The notes under the pieces are model-generated. The model was not told the DNA's origin, did no database searches, and saw only the letters and a program-made list of their open reading frames with translations. The position numbers and the translations under genes were made by a program. Positions 13,201 to 26,200 of a stretch of 64,000 nt of DNA are shown in pieces (position 1 is the stretch's first letter; every line of letters starts with the position of its first letter). Origin of the DNA: Gavia stellata (lineage: Eukaryota; Chordata; Aves; Gaviiformes; Gaviidae); the NCBI RefSeq assembly GCF_030936135.1, contig NC_082616.1, positions 12,893,001 to 12,957,000 on the forward strand. Reading direction: 5' to 3'.

Positions 13201-16200
13201 GGAAAAAAAAATTGAGACCCGAGTTATTCTCTAGTTCCTTAACCACAAAATCATCCTGTGTAACTTCTGGATACATTTTTCAGTCTCTCTGTACCTACAT
13301 CCTCTGTAAAATGAAGGTAATAACACCCCGCATCTGTATGGTTTTCTCTCTTCTTAAACGTAAAATGTTTGTACATAGCTACCCTGCTTTGGAAACTAAA
13401 AAAAAATTAACTGCATGGATGCCCCGTACAAAATAGGTGAAGTGCCAGAGCATTCCTCAGCATATTTAATTTAGTTGTGTGGATATAGCATATTTGTTTC
13501 TCACTTAGCATGTTCTGGTCCCTTAGTTTCCTTTAGGTTATCCAGCTCACCAGTAAAGGTCTTGCACTTGAAATACACTGAATAATACCCACACGGCTTG
13601 GCCATCTGTAAGTAGTGAATTAATCACAAACACTGGTGGACAATGTTTTTATGTTCCACGTTCAGATAAGCTGTATTGTGTGATAGCACACACCCGGTCT
13701 GACTTTAATTAAATATTTGGTCCACACATGCTCCAAAAATTAGTGACTTAACAATTTTCTCCTTAACCTGACCCGCACGGTGCAATCTGCAGGCTCCAAG
13801 AGAGCACACACGTTAAGTAGAAGGCAGATGCACAATATGTATAAACCCCGCTAGTAATGGTTTGTGGCTTTTGGGTTTGTAGCTCCAAAAGAGCACTGCC
13901 ATCTCCTAAACAGTCTCTTCTCCTAAGGGTTCAGTCACTCGGTCACATTTTTCTCTGAAGATTGAGAATTACAAATGCTGACCACCCAATGAAAACAGGC
14001 CTGGGTTTTTTCTCCACAAAGTTTTGAGGAGGCTTTTAATGCAGTACAGCCTTCATAAACTGTCATTTCTGCGACCACTTGAATGATACCTCTGAAGTGA
14101 TTGTGTGTTGGGGAAGGACATAAATTCACAGTCTTGCATCTGGCTTTGCATTAGTCAGTCTTTATTGCTGTTATTACAGGGTTGAGGTTTTCAAAAGTTG
14201 TCAAGATTTGCCTGATAAAAGCTCTCAGGAGTTTTACCATCCCTCCCAAAGGGTGGTGTGGGTGACTTTTAATGGTTCTGAAAATCCTGCTGTTGCTGTT
14301 CACAAACTAAAAATTATTAGAATACTGTTTTAGTTCAAAAATACTCAAGCTTTCAAGATGAGCCTCCCCTTCCCAGTAACATACATATGCTGTAACAATG
14401 AGGATAATAAAAGTAAAAGGGGATAGTATTGCTGGTATGTAGCTAACAATAGTAGACTGAGGATAGTACATTATCCCTGTGTGTTCAAGCAGCCAATTTG
14501 ACGGAACTGGAAGGCATAAGTAAATGACAAATAATTGAACCTTTGTACCTTTGCCCTTTTTCTAAGATGTCCAAAAGTAACAGCTCATTAGTAGAATTAC
14601 TGAAATAGGTGCATTTTGTTAGTGTTTGAATAAAATTAAGACTGCAACAAAGCACGGGGGAAGCATTGCTCGGTAACATGTGACCTTTCCTCCAGTTATT
14701 TATCCCTTGATGATCACCCCGTTTGTGGAACAAGCCAGATAATTGCAGAACATGAGCATCGGCAGCTGTACATACACTGATAAAATGGGACAGCTATGGT
14801 GTTATAATGATCTCTCTGAAAATACGACCTAGGGATTTGTCTTCTGCAGTCATCGAGCAGCGGGCAGCCTTCTTTCTAGACCTGTACAGCGAAGGCTCTG
14901 CGTGACAGCAGCTCCCTTTCATAAGCTCCTGCTCAGTGCATAGGCAAGAGCCTGGCAAGATGTGGCCAGGCTCTGCTCTTAATGAGGTTCTTCTAAAGGT
15001 CCATCTCTTCCTGCGGCCTGCGCTGCCTCAGGGAGATCAGCAGATCTTCTCGACCCTCTGTTCTCTGGGCCTCTCCCACCCATCTTTAATTTTGCAGTCT
15101 CCAGGTTATTTCCCTGGCTGTATAAGTGCTTTGCTGGAGGAGGCAGCCAGAAGATAACTCCCCCCTCTGCCCTCAGGAGGGAGGACCTCTATATCTCTCT
15201 GCTCTGGGGCACTGGGAAGGTGACTTTCAATTAGACCTGAGCAGCTTCTGTCCCTTTAGGGTATCTCTCAGGTTTGGATAGGGAACTGTATGGATACTTG
15301 CAGAGAAAATATATATTGGGGGAATCACACCCCACTAATTTGCTGGCCAAAAACTTGTATAACTGAAGTCATGATAGTTCTTGCAATACAGAACTCTTTC
15401 AGAAATAGCTTCTTGGTGGTTAAATCTTTGTGTGCCCTGCGGAATGATTTACCAGTTAGGGCTTCTGCTGCACTAACTGATAATAGGCAATTATGTCATA
15501 ATTTTAATCAATGGAAATATTTTAATCAAAGCCTTATCAGTATGGTGAAGCATGGAGTACAGCTGCTAAATGGACCTTGGATATGCAGAGAGCTGACTGT
15601 ACAATGCAAAATGTACAATGCCATTTTTCTAGGCACATGTGTGTTTGGTAGTTTTTCCCCTTGTTTGTGCACCGCTGTAGTGTTTTGTTTCTGCTGTATT
15701 AGGAATGATCTCAATGAGAACAAAGCTAATAAAGGAGATGAGGTGCATTTCTAACTTTTTTTTTAACAGAGCAGGTATCTGTACAAACAGGAATGAATAC
15801 CTGATAGGAAATCATCACAAGTACACTACGTTAGAATAAAAAAAGCTTCAGACAGAGATAAACATGAGTGCCGTTAAAGTACAGAATTGTATTATATCAG
15901 GAAAGTAACCCATTGCTTCTTCACTTCTACTATGAAATGATTGGTCTGTAATGGTACGAAGTATCTGCTCCCAGGGGCTTCCCACAAGGAGGAGTAGTAG
16001 TAAATTAAGATGAAGTCTTGTTTTCTGCCTTATTCATAATAAATGCAAAATTCTTCCCTGAAGCACTTGGCATGACTAATGTGCCACATATTCTTGATAT
16101 CCCAGAGTGGCAGGTGAGTGCTTCTGCCAGACTGGTGGTTTGCAGCACACCTTCGGCAACGTGCTACCTAACAAGCAACGGGAGCCAAGAGTAAGCGCCA

Positions 16201-19200
16201 GAGCGGGGCTCCGCACAGAAAAGCGTGAGCCAGAGGTTTTTGCCTTGGGGCACCTTCAATATGATTTTGCTGTTACGTTACTTGATTTCCACGGACATGG
16301 TTTGAAACCTTGTGAAACATGTTTTTGATGTTGTTTTGTTTCACTTTCCTCTTTAAAGCAATTAATGGTGACTGTCTGTGAGGAAACAAATGTATTGCAC
16401 AGTGCATGTTGGAAAATGCTGTAGCAGTCTGCCATGTTAGTTGAAGCAATTACAGGTTATTTTTTATTCTGTGTTATGGCGGTATCTGAAGCCCCATCTC
16501 CATCAGTCAGGACTGAGATTCTTTTGTAATCCTGTGCAAAGACCCAGGCCCTGCTCGGGGGGAGGGAGGTGGCAGAGCTCCAGACACGGTGCCAAGGCAC
16601 TGGGCAAACGCTCCACAAAGGAGGAATCCGTTTGAAAACCTCTCTGTACCTGTCTGTTTCAGTGAGAGTCACGTCTCTTGTACACCAGCGTGTTCTGGGT
16701 TCTAGCCATTCCCTGTGATTGGAAATCCCCCCTTGAGTCCCCCCAAGGCTGTAGTAAAAGAGGGCTGCCTGTCTGTGCAATTCTGCACTGAGGGGTGGTA
16801 GAGCAAAGGAAAATTATGCTGTGGAGAGGATGAGCTCTTGGTTTTGGCAGCAGAGGATCATCTGGCCGTTCTGGATAAGGAGGAGGAACAGCAGCCCTGG
16901 CACCAGCCAGCCCCGCTCTGCTGAGGGAGAGCATCGAGCCCTGCCTCCCCCGGCTGCACCGCAGACAGATGGCCTTCTTGGGGGCTGACCACGGGGCAAG
17001 GGAGCCAATCTCACTCCCCTCTCGCACAAAACCATTGGTTTGTGTCGGACAAATACACAGAGTCGGCCTCATCTAATACATATCTTACATGTTACATTGA
17101 CCAATTTAAGACATGCATCACTCTGAAAAGTTTTTATCTCAGATGGTTTGGTTTAAAAAAAGCACATAAATCTGCAGTTGTTGACAGGTATAGTTTAATT
17201 GCACCTGTTCAATGAAGGATATATGTTACTAAAATTCCCCCAAAAGTTTTCAGTTAAATTTATGCAGTAGTGATGGTCACTAGACCGTAAATGATGGCAA
17301 GCCCAATCAAGCATATTGAGTTTCACACTGAAATTGCCTATCACAACATTTTAAAAGCATACTAACTCTGTCCTGTTCAGAGCTTAAGGAGGACAATTAG
17401 GTGCATAAAGGTCATCTACTCATACATTTATGTTAACCTCATTTTTATGGTCCCTGCTTTATTCTACTTCGGTAAGTCCCAAACATTTATGTTCCTGTTT
17501 CTTTTCAAAACCACTTTCATGGTGTCAGGAGCAAACCCTTTTTGTGGAACCATCTTTGGGTTTTATGATACAAATTAGAAGGATACTGAAATACCTGTAA
17601 TGGTCAGAAATGACTTATCAGTAGTTCTTTGGTACTGAAATCTTGAAAGGGCGATCAGCAAAACAAAAGTTCACCACAGCCCTGTATTTTCTCTGCCTTA
17701 GAGTCTGTCAAGCCTGCCCAAGGAATTAGCTATTTGCAAATCAGGTTTTTCTTCTCTTGTCCACTCACTATCTGTGTGATCACCTGTGTGAGCACTGCAG
17801 AGGCCGGAAAGCTCTAGCGTAGGTTTGGGAAACACACTTTCTTGCATTGAACAATAAGTTCAAAGATTTTCTTTTTCTTCATGTCTCCCTAGTTAGGTGG
17901 AAGAAGGAATTGGCATGTGGACACGTAGACAGCCTTGATGCCTGATGGGCTGGAAAGAGATGTCTGCCTCTATACTTTCAGCTTCTCCACTGGCCAGATG
18001 CCCCAAAAGCCCTTCTTAGGGTGGGATTCACATCACAGATGGGAATTGCAATAGGTTCATGCCAATAGTCCACATTAACTTCCTTGGCAGTCCCTCTGGA
18101 GCTGGAGGAACAGCCGTTTCAGTGTGTGGTCTCCATGGACCCAAGTGGTTGGGTTCCAGTCCCAGTACTAGAGCCCTTGGCATTGGCACACTACAAACAA
18201 TGAGCCGTGGAGAGTAGCCAGTCAATTCTCTCTTCGCCTGGTCACAAACCCACAAATAATTTTGTCTTCTATTTGCATGAAGAGTGTGCTGTATCAACAA
18301 AATAAGCAGTTGTTTCCATATATTGGTAAGAGTATATATATGTTGCCAAAATGTTTTTATTTGCTAAAAATACTGTGGGGAAGGAATTGGTAGCCATTAC
18401 CATCAGCAGTGGTGGGTAGCTGCTATTTTTACTTGAGGTTAGCACAGAGTTAAGGTTAATAAATGGAAGTTCTAACTTTTCGGGATCTGTTGCAATAATC
18501 ATCTTCTATTGTTTCTAAATACGTAATTATTTATGCTTTAACGTTGTGTGTATGTGCAGAGAGGGAAATGTTGGACAGCTCTTGACCCCAGGATGGCTCA
18601 TTTCACCTGCAGAACCCAGATGATGAGGACTTTGAAGGCTGTTCAAAGTCTTTGCATTTTAAACCGTGTGTCTGAAACTGGCTCTACGTTGTAGAGGTTA
18701 AATGTGGAAATGATCCTTGTAGGTCAGAGCCGTGCACTGGCTGGTACCTGCATCTCTGGTGAATTTTCAAAAAATTCTACCTTTTGACTTCTTTTGGATT
18801 CTCCATCTGGAAGGAGGTCCTGCATGTGTTTCACCACAGAACTTCACAGATCATCCTACTGCTTGCAATAAGATGACACGGCTTATTGCAAATAGTTAAT
18901 CCTAGCATTTTAATGTTTTTTTCAAACAGCTTACATTGTATGGTTGAACTATTAAAATAATTGATAAACCAGTAAAAGAGTTATAAAACCTCATAATATT
19001 AAAATACTGAGATTTGATTGCTGTATTCAAATTGGAGCTAAATTTCTGCTGTCCCACAGTTATGTGTATTCATGGTCAATAATTCACACGTTGTCATGGC
19101 TCTCTACCTCATTTAATAGATGAAATAAATAAAAATGTTTGTGCCCATTGAAAACATTATGCTTTGGAGTTTTGCCTTGGTGGAAGCGAAATGTAAAATA

Positions 19201-19976
19201 ATGCAGTCATTGAAGAGGTGGGTCAAATTGCCATACATATTAAAAGAGGCTGCTTTTGATCAGCTCCTTTGAATGTCTAGTATAACTCCATTTATCTGAA
19301 GATCTCAGGGGACGCCCAAAACCTTCAGATAAATGGGGGCTTAGTTAATCAGGGAAGCCAGCTGTCCAGCTTCTTCACTGGGGTAGGGTTCAAGATCATA
19401 ACCCATCCTCTCTGCAGCCAGGCCGTCTTCAGAAAATGATTTGCATGCTTTGCTTCAGCAGTCTAGCCTTGAGGCTTCTGTAGAAAAGCCAGCCAGGCAC
19501 TTCAAGCTTTCTCCTGGCCCTGCTCGACCTGGAGAATAGCAATGAGCTGAGAACGGGAGTTTGCTGATACATGTGTTGCATTTTTTAAAAAGTAGTAGTT
19601 TATATGGCACTCTGCGCATATTGGCTTGATGTAAATAACGCAACGAGGCTTAGCATTCGTGGGCATCTTTGTGTCAGATATGTTATGCTGAAAGCTCACA
19701 GGAGAGGGATGACACAAATTTCATATTAAAAAGATTCAGCTTAACATTCTACCATGTGTAAGTAAGTAAAATCGCATCACTGGTTCTTAAGGATGAAGGC
19801 ACAGCACATTTACAGGGGCTGCAGTTTTGGCAGATCAAGTATTGCACTAGTGATTCTCTGGATGAAAGCGTTCTTACATGGTGATAAATATGAAGCTTCT
19901 TGAGGCTGCAACTGAAGATTACTGTTTCAGACTGCTCCTGTACAAATGGCCTCGAAATGCTGAGTCTTCTCCTCTG

Positions 19977-19996
19977 CCCCCCCCCCCCCCCCCCCC
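19977..19996. repeat. C20 homopolymer
   Basis: An uninterrupted run of 20 cytosines lies in otherwise AT-rich intronic DNA. Such runs are typical of avian assemblies. The run could form an i-motif, or a G-quadruplex on the other strand. Its exact length may be uncertain because of sequencing error. Confidence 0.95.
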
Positions 19997-21099
19997 AATC
20001 TATCTCTTATTATTATTCTTTAGGTATGTTATGTTCTCTCAGATCCTCAAAATACATTACACGGGACTCCAGGGTATCTGACAGATGACTAACGTAGTGA
20101 TGCCTACAGAAGATTCTGACATAAACACAATTAAGTAGCAAAATGGTGTTTTGTTTGCATACAAGAAGCGCAACTTGAGTAAGTTAGAGAACAAAGATAC
20201 TGTGTGAGAGATCAGATGGTATTCGTGATGTCATGCTGCTTTCTTGACCTGTATTTACAGGCTGGAGGTATTTTTCAGAGGGTTCTTTACAGCTTGTTTA
20301 TTATGTTCCTAATGCCTCCATTAAAATTCCTAAACTTCAGTAAAACTTTAGTTGACTTTTTTTTTTAATGAATCCAAACTGTTTTCCCTAATATGTGTAT
20401 GTATTAAAATAGACGTAGCAGAGAGTTTAGTTTAATTTTCCTGCAGTCACTTAATGCTTTTTAGATTAGGCTGTAAGTGAAAATTAGTACAAGCATCTCG
20501 CTCGCTGCCTGTGTGGCAGGAACCGCTGTGCTGTCTGGTGCTCCTGGTAGTTGTGCTTAGGGGAGCCTGAGAGAAACATGAGGAGTGTGCTGAGCTGAGA
20601 AGGGTAGTGGTGAAGTGGAGCTGGTTTATGCAGCGGTCTTCCTTGCCGAGTCTGTGGTATCTGCACCTACTGCTTCAGATTTTTAATCTGCAAGAGCAGC
20701 ACTGAGCTGGGATCTTCCTCGTATGCCTCTAAAGCTGCTGATCGATCTGCACAGCTCCCTGGACCTTGGCTTAAACTCAGCTCAGTATGTTATTTTTCAG
20801 ATGCCTCTCCTGTAGCTGCCCAGCTGTTTGGCTGAGTGGTTTTTTTCCAGTCTTTTGTGTGCTTAGGGGCATCTTCCATCTCATAAATAAGGATTTTACA
20901 AGATGTAAAGCTAACCTTGTCAAAATCTCCTCATTCTCTTTTTCCGTGCAACATTTAGCAAAATCAGTACAAACTTCTGGTGTGTTAGCAGTTGTTCTGC
21001 GCATTGTATGCTTATGTGTTGGATGTGCAAGGTCTTTCATTAAACAGCAGGATATTATTAGGCATAGCATGAAAAGCCTTTATAGTCTCCCTGCCTTGT

Positions 21100-21400
21100 T
21101 TAAAGCGGGCCCACAAGCAGCCCGCAGCCTAAAAGGCTGCGCAATGAATCGAGCGCTGATGGCCGGTCCGCAGGCTCAGGTGGTCGTCAGCCGCAAGTTT
21201 AGCCGAGCCCTTTCAGTAATTTGTCACGCCTGGGTCTGTTCCCGCTGCGCCAGCACGTGCCAGCTCCGTGTCGGAGGGGCTGTTCGCCAGACGGCCACGC
21301 AGCCCCCGCGTCCCGCTGTTAGCGGGGCCGGCGCTCGCCCGGCCGCGCGCTCCGCACAGCCCTGGCAACAGCCGAGCGCGCCGCAGAATAAGCATCTTCA
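21100..21400. other. CpG-rich patch inside RALGAPA2 intron
   Basis: About 300 bp are strongly enriched in G+C and CpG (for example cgcgcg, gcgccgcag and several ccgc/gccg clusters), against AT-rich surroundings on both sides. It lies 1.7 kb upstream of the catalytic-domain exon of RALGAPA2. It may be an orphan CpG island or an intragenic promoter or enhancer. No initiator or exon start could be assigned. Confidence 0.45.
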
Positions 21401-21987
21401 TAATGAGAAGTGAATGGCATCCGTCAGTCCCTTTAGAATAGGGCCCAGGCGTGTGCCTCCTCTCCTAGGAAGTTTGGCAGCCTATTCATTAACAAGAGTC
21501 ATCAGGAGTTCAGCCCATAATAGGGAGGCAGCCCCAAATGCAGGCAGGCTAATGCTTGCGCTATCAGGAATGCGTTCTCCTGGGCTTAGGGAAAAGAGAG
21601 AGAAAAACTAAGCAAATAACGCTGTCAGCAGGTGCAAACTCTGAAATGCTATGTATTGATTTTCTTTCTTCAGCCTTCCATGGGAAGTTTATAAGAAGAT
21701 TTATCACATATCAATCGTCCTCTGCTAGCACGAAAAGCAAAATTCTTTTTTTTTCTTTTTTCTTTTTTACCACCATGCCTATAGGAACTTGCATACAATT
21801 AAGATGCACTTTGCTTGTTCCCTTTGAGGTAGAACACTAGACCATCATGTCCTATTTATAAGTACTGCTTTACTCTGAATTTTTTTTTTTAAAATACTGT
21901 TTCAGAGTGTTTTTGTTAATGTAATCAAAGTCACAAATGGCACTTCAATATTAATTACTAATGCTTTTCAATTTTAAATACCCTCAC

Positions 21988-22085
21988 CTGCATTATGTTG
22001 TCACTGGTGTTATTCTCGCTGCTCCCGATTTCTAAATTGGCCTTTGCTCCCGCGTAACAGTCTTGCAGAGTTAGAATGCATTTCC
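21988..22085 (-). other. candidate antisense exon in RALGAPA2 intron
   Basis: On the - strand a 98 bp segment is bounded by an acceptor ('gtttctgttacag') and a good donor (CAG followed by gtgaggg). One of its three frames is open, reading like CILTLQDCYAGAKANLE, and ends in phase 0 at the donor. I do not recognise the peptide. The strand is opposite to RALGAPA2, so if transcribed it would be an antisense or lncRNA exon. Splice-like flanks occur by chance, so this is a weak call. Confidence 0.2.
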
Positions 22086-23127
22086 CTGTAACAGAAACAT
22101 AATGAGGATCTGCAAACTTTTGTTTTAAATGAGGAAACGGAGAATGAGATGTCATACTGGCTCCTGCGAGCGTTAATTCATAAAGTCATACGTGAGGTTC
22201 TTCAGCCCATTGTAGATTTGTTTCAGATGTTATCCTGTTATTGGAAGTGTATGATTCACCTTCTGAGAAAACAGAAGCTGCACACAAAAGGAAAAGATTT
22301 GCTTTCTCCGCTGTGAAAAGCTGCCGCAAGCAGGGGTCCTATTAAGACAGCTGGAAAGTTGCTTCAGCTTGTTACGCTTGTAAGTTTTATTGGTGACTGG
22401 TTTTTGATTACACATTTGAATGCTGTGTGTTCCAGGTTGCCGAGTTTTAATTAAAAGGCAATAGTCTTGATTTTAGATTGCTTTGTTGTCTGCATTATGC
22501 AGACTATAATACATGCAAGTTGTGGGGTGAATTTTTCCAATGTGCATCATTTATTTAGGAAACATAAGATTACACCTTCTAGCACCTGCCTTAAATATAA
22601 ACGTCACGCTTTCAGGAATTGTGTTTATTACGGTTAATTTATTCTAAGAAGTACAGGGATCAAAAAGTATGTGGGGGTTTTTTTCCTCTGTCCTGTAGCT
22701 TGTTTCTCCAGTCTAATAATTTTTCTAGTCTGACAGGGTCATTCTAATAGGAATATCGTGTACCAGGAACTTTTCCGTAAGGCCACAGCTTGTCTGTTAA
22801 AGTTGGGTTTCAGTTTAAAAAAGCCTGCAGTCTGCAGGGTTTGTTTCTGCCCTCGGTAATTTAGCAATCTGTCGGATCTACTGAGTCACTGCTTTTCCTT
22901 CGTGAAGCTAAAAGGTATTACCCTTAATTTCAAGCCATTAAGTGTGTTCACTCCTCGTTGCTTGCGTTCAGAACTGTCAAGCAGCACTCGGCAATTTTGG
23001 TGCCCTCTTTTCCATGCCCGTGTACAACCTGGTTAGCGTTGCTGTGGATCTGAAGTGCTGGTGTTCGTGGCCGTTATGTAACAGCATTTAATTCTGCACA
23101 GACATTTCCTTAACCTGGTCATTGCAG

Positions 23128-23249
23128 TTATGAGGAAAGAGCTCTGTATCTCGAAGCAATAATCCAGAACCATAAAGAAGTAATGACATTTGAGGATTTT
23201 GCCGCTCAGGTCTTTTCTCCCTCTCCCAGCTACTCCCTCGGTGGAACTG
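23128..23249 (+). CDS. RALGAPA2: RALGAPA2 exon: C-terminal end of the Ral-GAP catalytic domain
   Basis: This 122 bp internal exon has a 'cattgcag' acceptor and a 'gtgagt' donor. It starts with the third base of a codon and ends with one base of a Gly codon (phase 2 in, phase 1 out). It reads [11 protein letters not shown], then [15 protein letters not shown], then SYSLGGT. The [12 protein letters not shown] block is the hallmark of the C-terminal edge of the Rap/Ran-GAP-type domain in the alpha subunits RALGAPA1 and RALGAPA2. RALGAPA2 is favoured over RALGAPA1 because INSM1 follows, as in human 20p11.23. With RALGAPB the alpha2 subunit forms a cytosolic complex that stimulates GTP hydrolysis by RALA and RALB. 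If the donor is not used, the frame runs on about 26 codons to a stop. The following exon was not identified. Confidence 0.92.
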
Positions 23250-26200
23250 GTGAGTCTCTGCATGTTATTCTTCTCTTTAGCACTAAGAAGCACTTGAGCA
23301 GCAGATGTACACCTGTTTTTTGTAGATAAATGCTTGCAAATTTAAGAAGACCATTCTTCCCCTGAATCAACTAATGAATATCAAAAGGAATGATGACATT
23401 CATTTTAATTTGTTTTGCATCAGAGCTATTCACTCTGCTCCTTTCTTCAGCTATCCCGTTAACCCCCGAATCTAGCAAGGTTAATGAACTTTCTCTCAGT
23501 AATGTGCTCTGGTTCATTCAGGAGTGTGGGTTTCTTGCTGAGCTGGGAATATGTTGTTCAAAAGCTGTGCCTGAATCGGTGCTTACTTATCGAAAAAGAG
23601 TTCCTCACAGTAGAAGCCGTTGCTACTAATGCTAAATGGGGATTATGCTGCTGAGATACCAGGGTCAGGGATTAATGCAAAAGAAATGTAAGAACGGTGT
23701 TCTGTTAGAAAACCACAGCAGTGTGCAGTATACTAACATTTCCCTTAAATATAGATGAGCAAATTTCAGGCTTCCTTCCAACACCTGGCCTGGAACCGGT
23801 TTGGGGTTTTTTTTAATATATGTATGGATATACGTACATGCGTGCATGTGTACATGTATACACACACACATTAATGCTGATCATCATTCATCAGCCCTGA
23901 ATGCTGAACTCTGTGAATTTATTCCTTATGTGCCCTATCGAGATTTTAAGTTAGCATGCAGTCAGTAAGATATGAACCACTGCTTTGCTGTTTTAATTGA
24001 GTTTAAATAAACATCTCCTGAAAGGAAGCTTTGACTCTAAAATGCAGATTTCTAGTACCCTCAAGATTTGTATTTCCAGCCTCCAAAAAGTATATGGTCA
24101 CCGTGTGTTGGACTGTTTAACAAAGATTCCTTAATCCCTTTTTTACACTCACAGGGTGAAACTGGCACTTTCTAATTATTCCCTGTGACTCTTTCGGATT
24201 GTTTAATAGATTATTTCAAACCTGTATAAATGTTGCAGGACATCTGCTCTATTTCTCTTTAGCCTGACTTGTTAGCAAGTATCTTCCATCTAAACTGAAA
24301 AATTGAAGGAAGAAATTAAATTTACTAAAATAAATCACTTACAAATAAAATCAGCCGTGCATCATTGTTTAACGTTACTGGCTCCAATCCTCGAGCTTTC
24401 AGAGCTTTGTTAGGAGATAAGAGGTATATGCATGTCCTTGCATTGGTCGCCAGTAGCAGCAGGCAGAAGGCTTTGGAGATAAGCAAGCTGGCAAAAGTAA
24501 AGGGGAACCGGTGCTATTTACATAATCGCGCCTCTGCTTCCTGGAGAGGCGTCAAGAAACACAGGGATGGCCTCTATTGATCTTTGTTGAACTGGAATAC
24601 TAAACAACATTAGAAAAGCTTATAACTTAAAGCTTTGATTAATGTTTTCTACATTAAAAAGTAGAACAGCTGTGAATTAAATTCTTTTATACACTCTGCC
24701 AAAAGTCTGCGACAAAAAAAATTATCGGTTTCAATAGAAATGTAGATTGCATGCCCAGTGTTGTTAGCACTTTGAATCATTTATCTGTTGACATATCAGC
24801 AAATAAAAATGTAGATATATTGATATATTTCAAATGTTTTGCTCTATGCATAATTGTATTTAGTGTTCACGTTCTTCTTACAGCACACAGTGATCTTAAT
24901 ATATACAAATTTAGTTCGACAAGCAAGGACAGACTCATTTGATAATACTGTAGTCATACTTTCTAAAGTCTGTGATAAATTTTTGTATGCCAAAAATCTT
25001 TAAAATGTTTCCTAATAATGTTTCTGCTTAAGTTTTTCAGAACACTGTTAAATCATTAGTACCTGAATGAGTTTTTATGATTTCATGATTTTTTTTTTTT
25101 TTTTAAGAGTAAAACCTGCCACAGTCAGGTCCTGATTTCGGACTTCTGAATGTCAGAATTTATTTCATGCTCACAAAGAAACTGGAGGCCGGTCATGACT
25201 TCTGGCATCAAAATCTTTGCTTCAGAGAATCTCCTCATGTTACCTACTGATTTATTTGCATATTTAGTCAAATATTACTGAGAGCTGTGTCAGTCGTTGC
25301 CATTAGGATGTCTTTTCCATCAAATGCCATCCTGGCAATCAGCAAGGACCCTGAATGTAAACCTCGCAACTCAGCCGCTGTTGCCAGCTGCAGGCGGCGG
25401 TAGCCGCTGCTCGGGCGAGTCCCCATCCCACGAGCAGGGAGCAGTGTGCGGAGCTGCATACGGATCATGAGCATCTGCCTCAGCCTTGCCTATTTCCGTG
25501 TTTATCATGCTTTAGGTTGGCAAGGTACTACAAATGTACCAGCAGCGTCTGGAAATAAATAAAGGACCAGCTCAGGTGCAATTTGACTAAGTTTGCAGCC
25601 ATCTATTCACCCCTGTTAATGATAGAAAGGGATGAAAAAGTATTCTGGAGCCGCCAGTTCCCCTGTCGGCATGGGCACAGCTGGGGGCAAGCAGGACGGT
25701 CTCAGGCTGTGAACAGCGGCAGCTCTGCGCTTTCCAGCGTGCAGCCTGTCCCCCCATGCCATGGGCAGTTAGACCTCCTCCAAGCTTAGATTCACCTGTC
25801 CTATGCCTGCAAAATGGGCTGTCTGCCGCTTAAGAAATATGGATGGCATTTTTCTTCGTGTAAAAGGGGAATTTCTACTCTGAAACAGAAAAAATGAATC
25901 ACAGAGCAATAAATGTATAGAGCTGACACAGGTCTGTGTTTCCCCTTCTCAAGTAACAAGCCAGCTGATACTACTAACCCTGCCTAGCTTAAACGTTCAG
26001 GTAAATTTAAGATTAATTCTCCTCTGATCTTACTCTTAATACCACCTAACTGTGATCCTGTCATTGCTGTGTATACATGTGCACAATAGAAAGGGTCAAT
26101 AAGTAAGTATGCTTTTTATTAAAATTAAGGTTGTTTTTAGTAGTTAACACAGTATAAGAAGCAAATCAAGACCATTAAATTAATCGAATATGTAGCTGTT

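Larger units (their letters stand above)
1..23127 (+). other. RALGAPA2: RALGAPA2 intron (long, upstream of the catalytic-domain exon)
   Basis: No coding exon of RALGAPA2 could be recognised here. The exon at 23128 starts in phase 2, so the preceding exon should end in the Phe codon of the conserved Leu-Tyr-Gln-Asn-Phe stretch. I looked for that stretch and for the preceding Rap-GAP residues and did not find them, so this segment is read as the 3' part of one long intron that starts left of the window. It is AT-rich and contains a CR1 tail, a C20 tract and a CpG-rich patch, each listed separately. Short open frames such as 15290-15754 have no family resemblance I recognise. The intron assignment is inference from the splice phase and from the absence of other exons. 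Confidence 0.6.

Noticed and set aside
20787-21413. 208-codon + strand open frame
   Set aside because: The second half is an effect of the CpG patch and the first half has no recognisable domain. There are no splice or start features.
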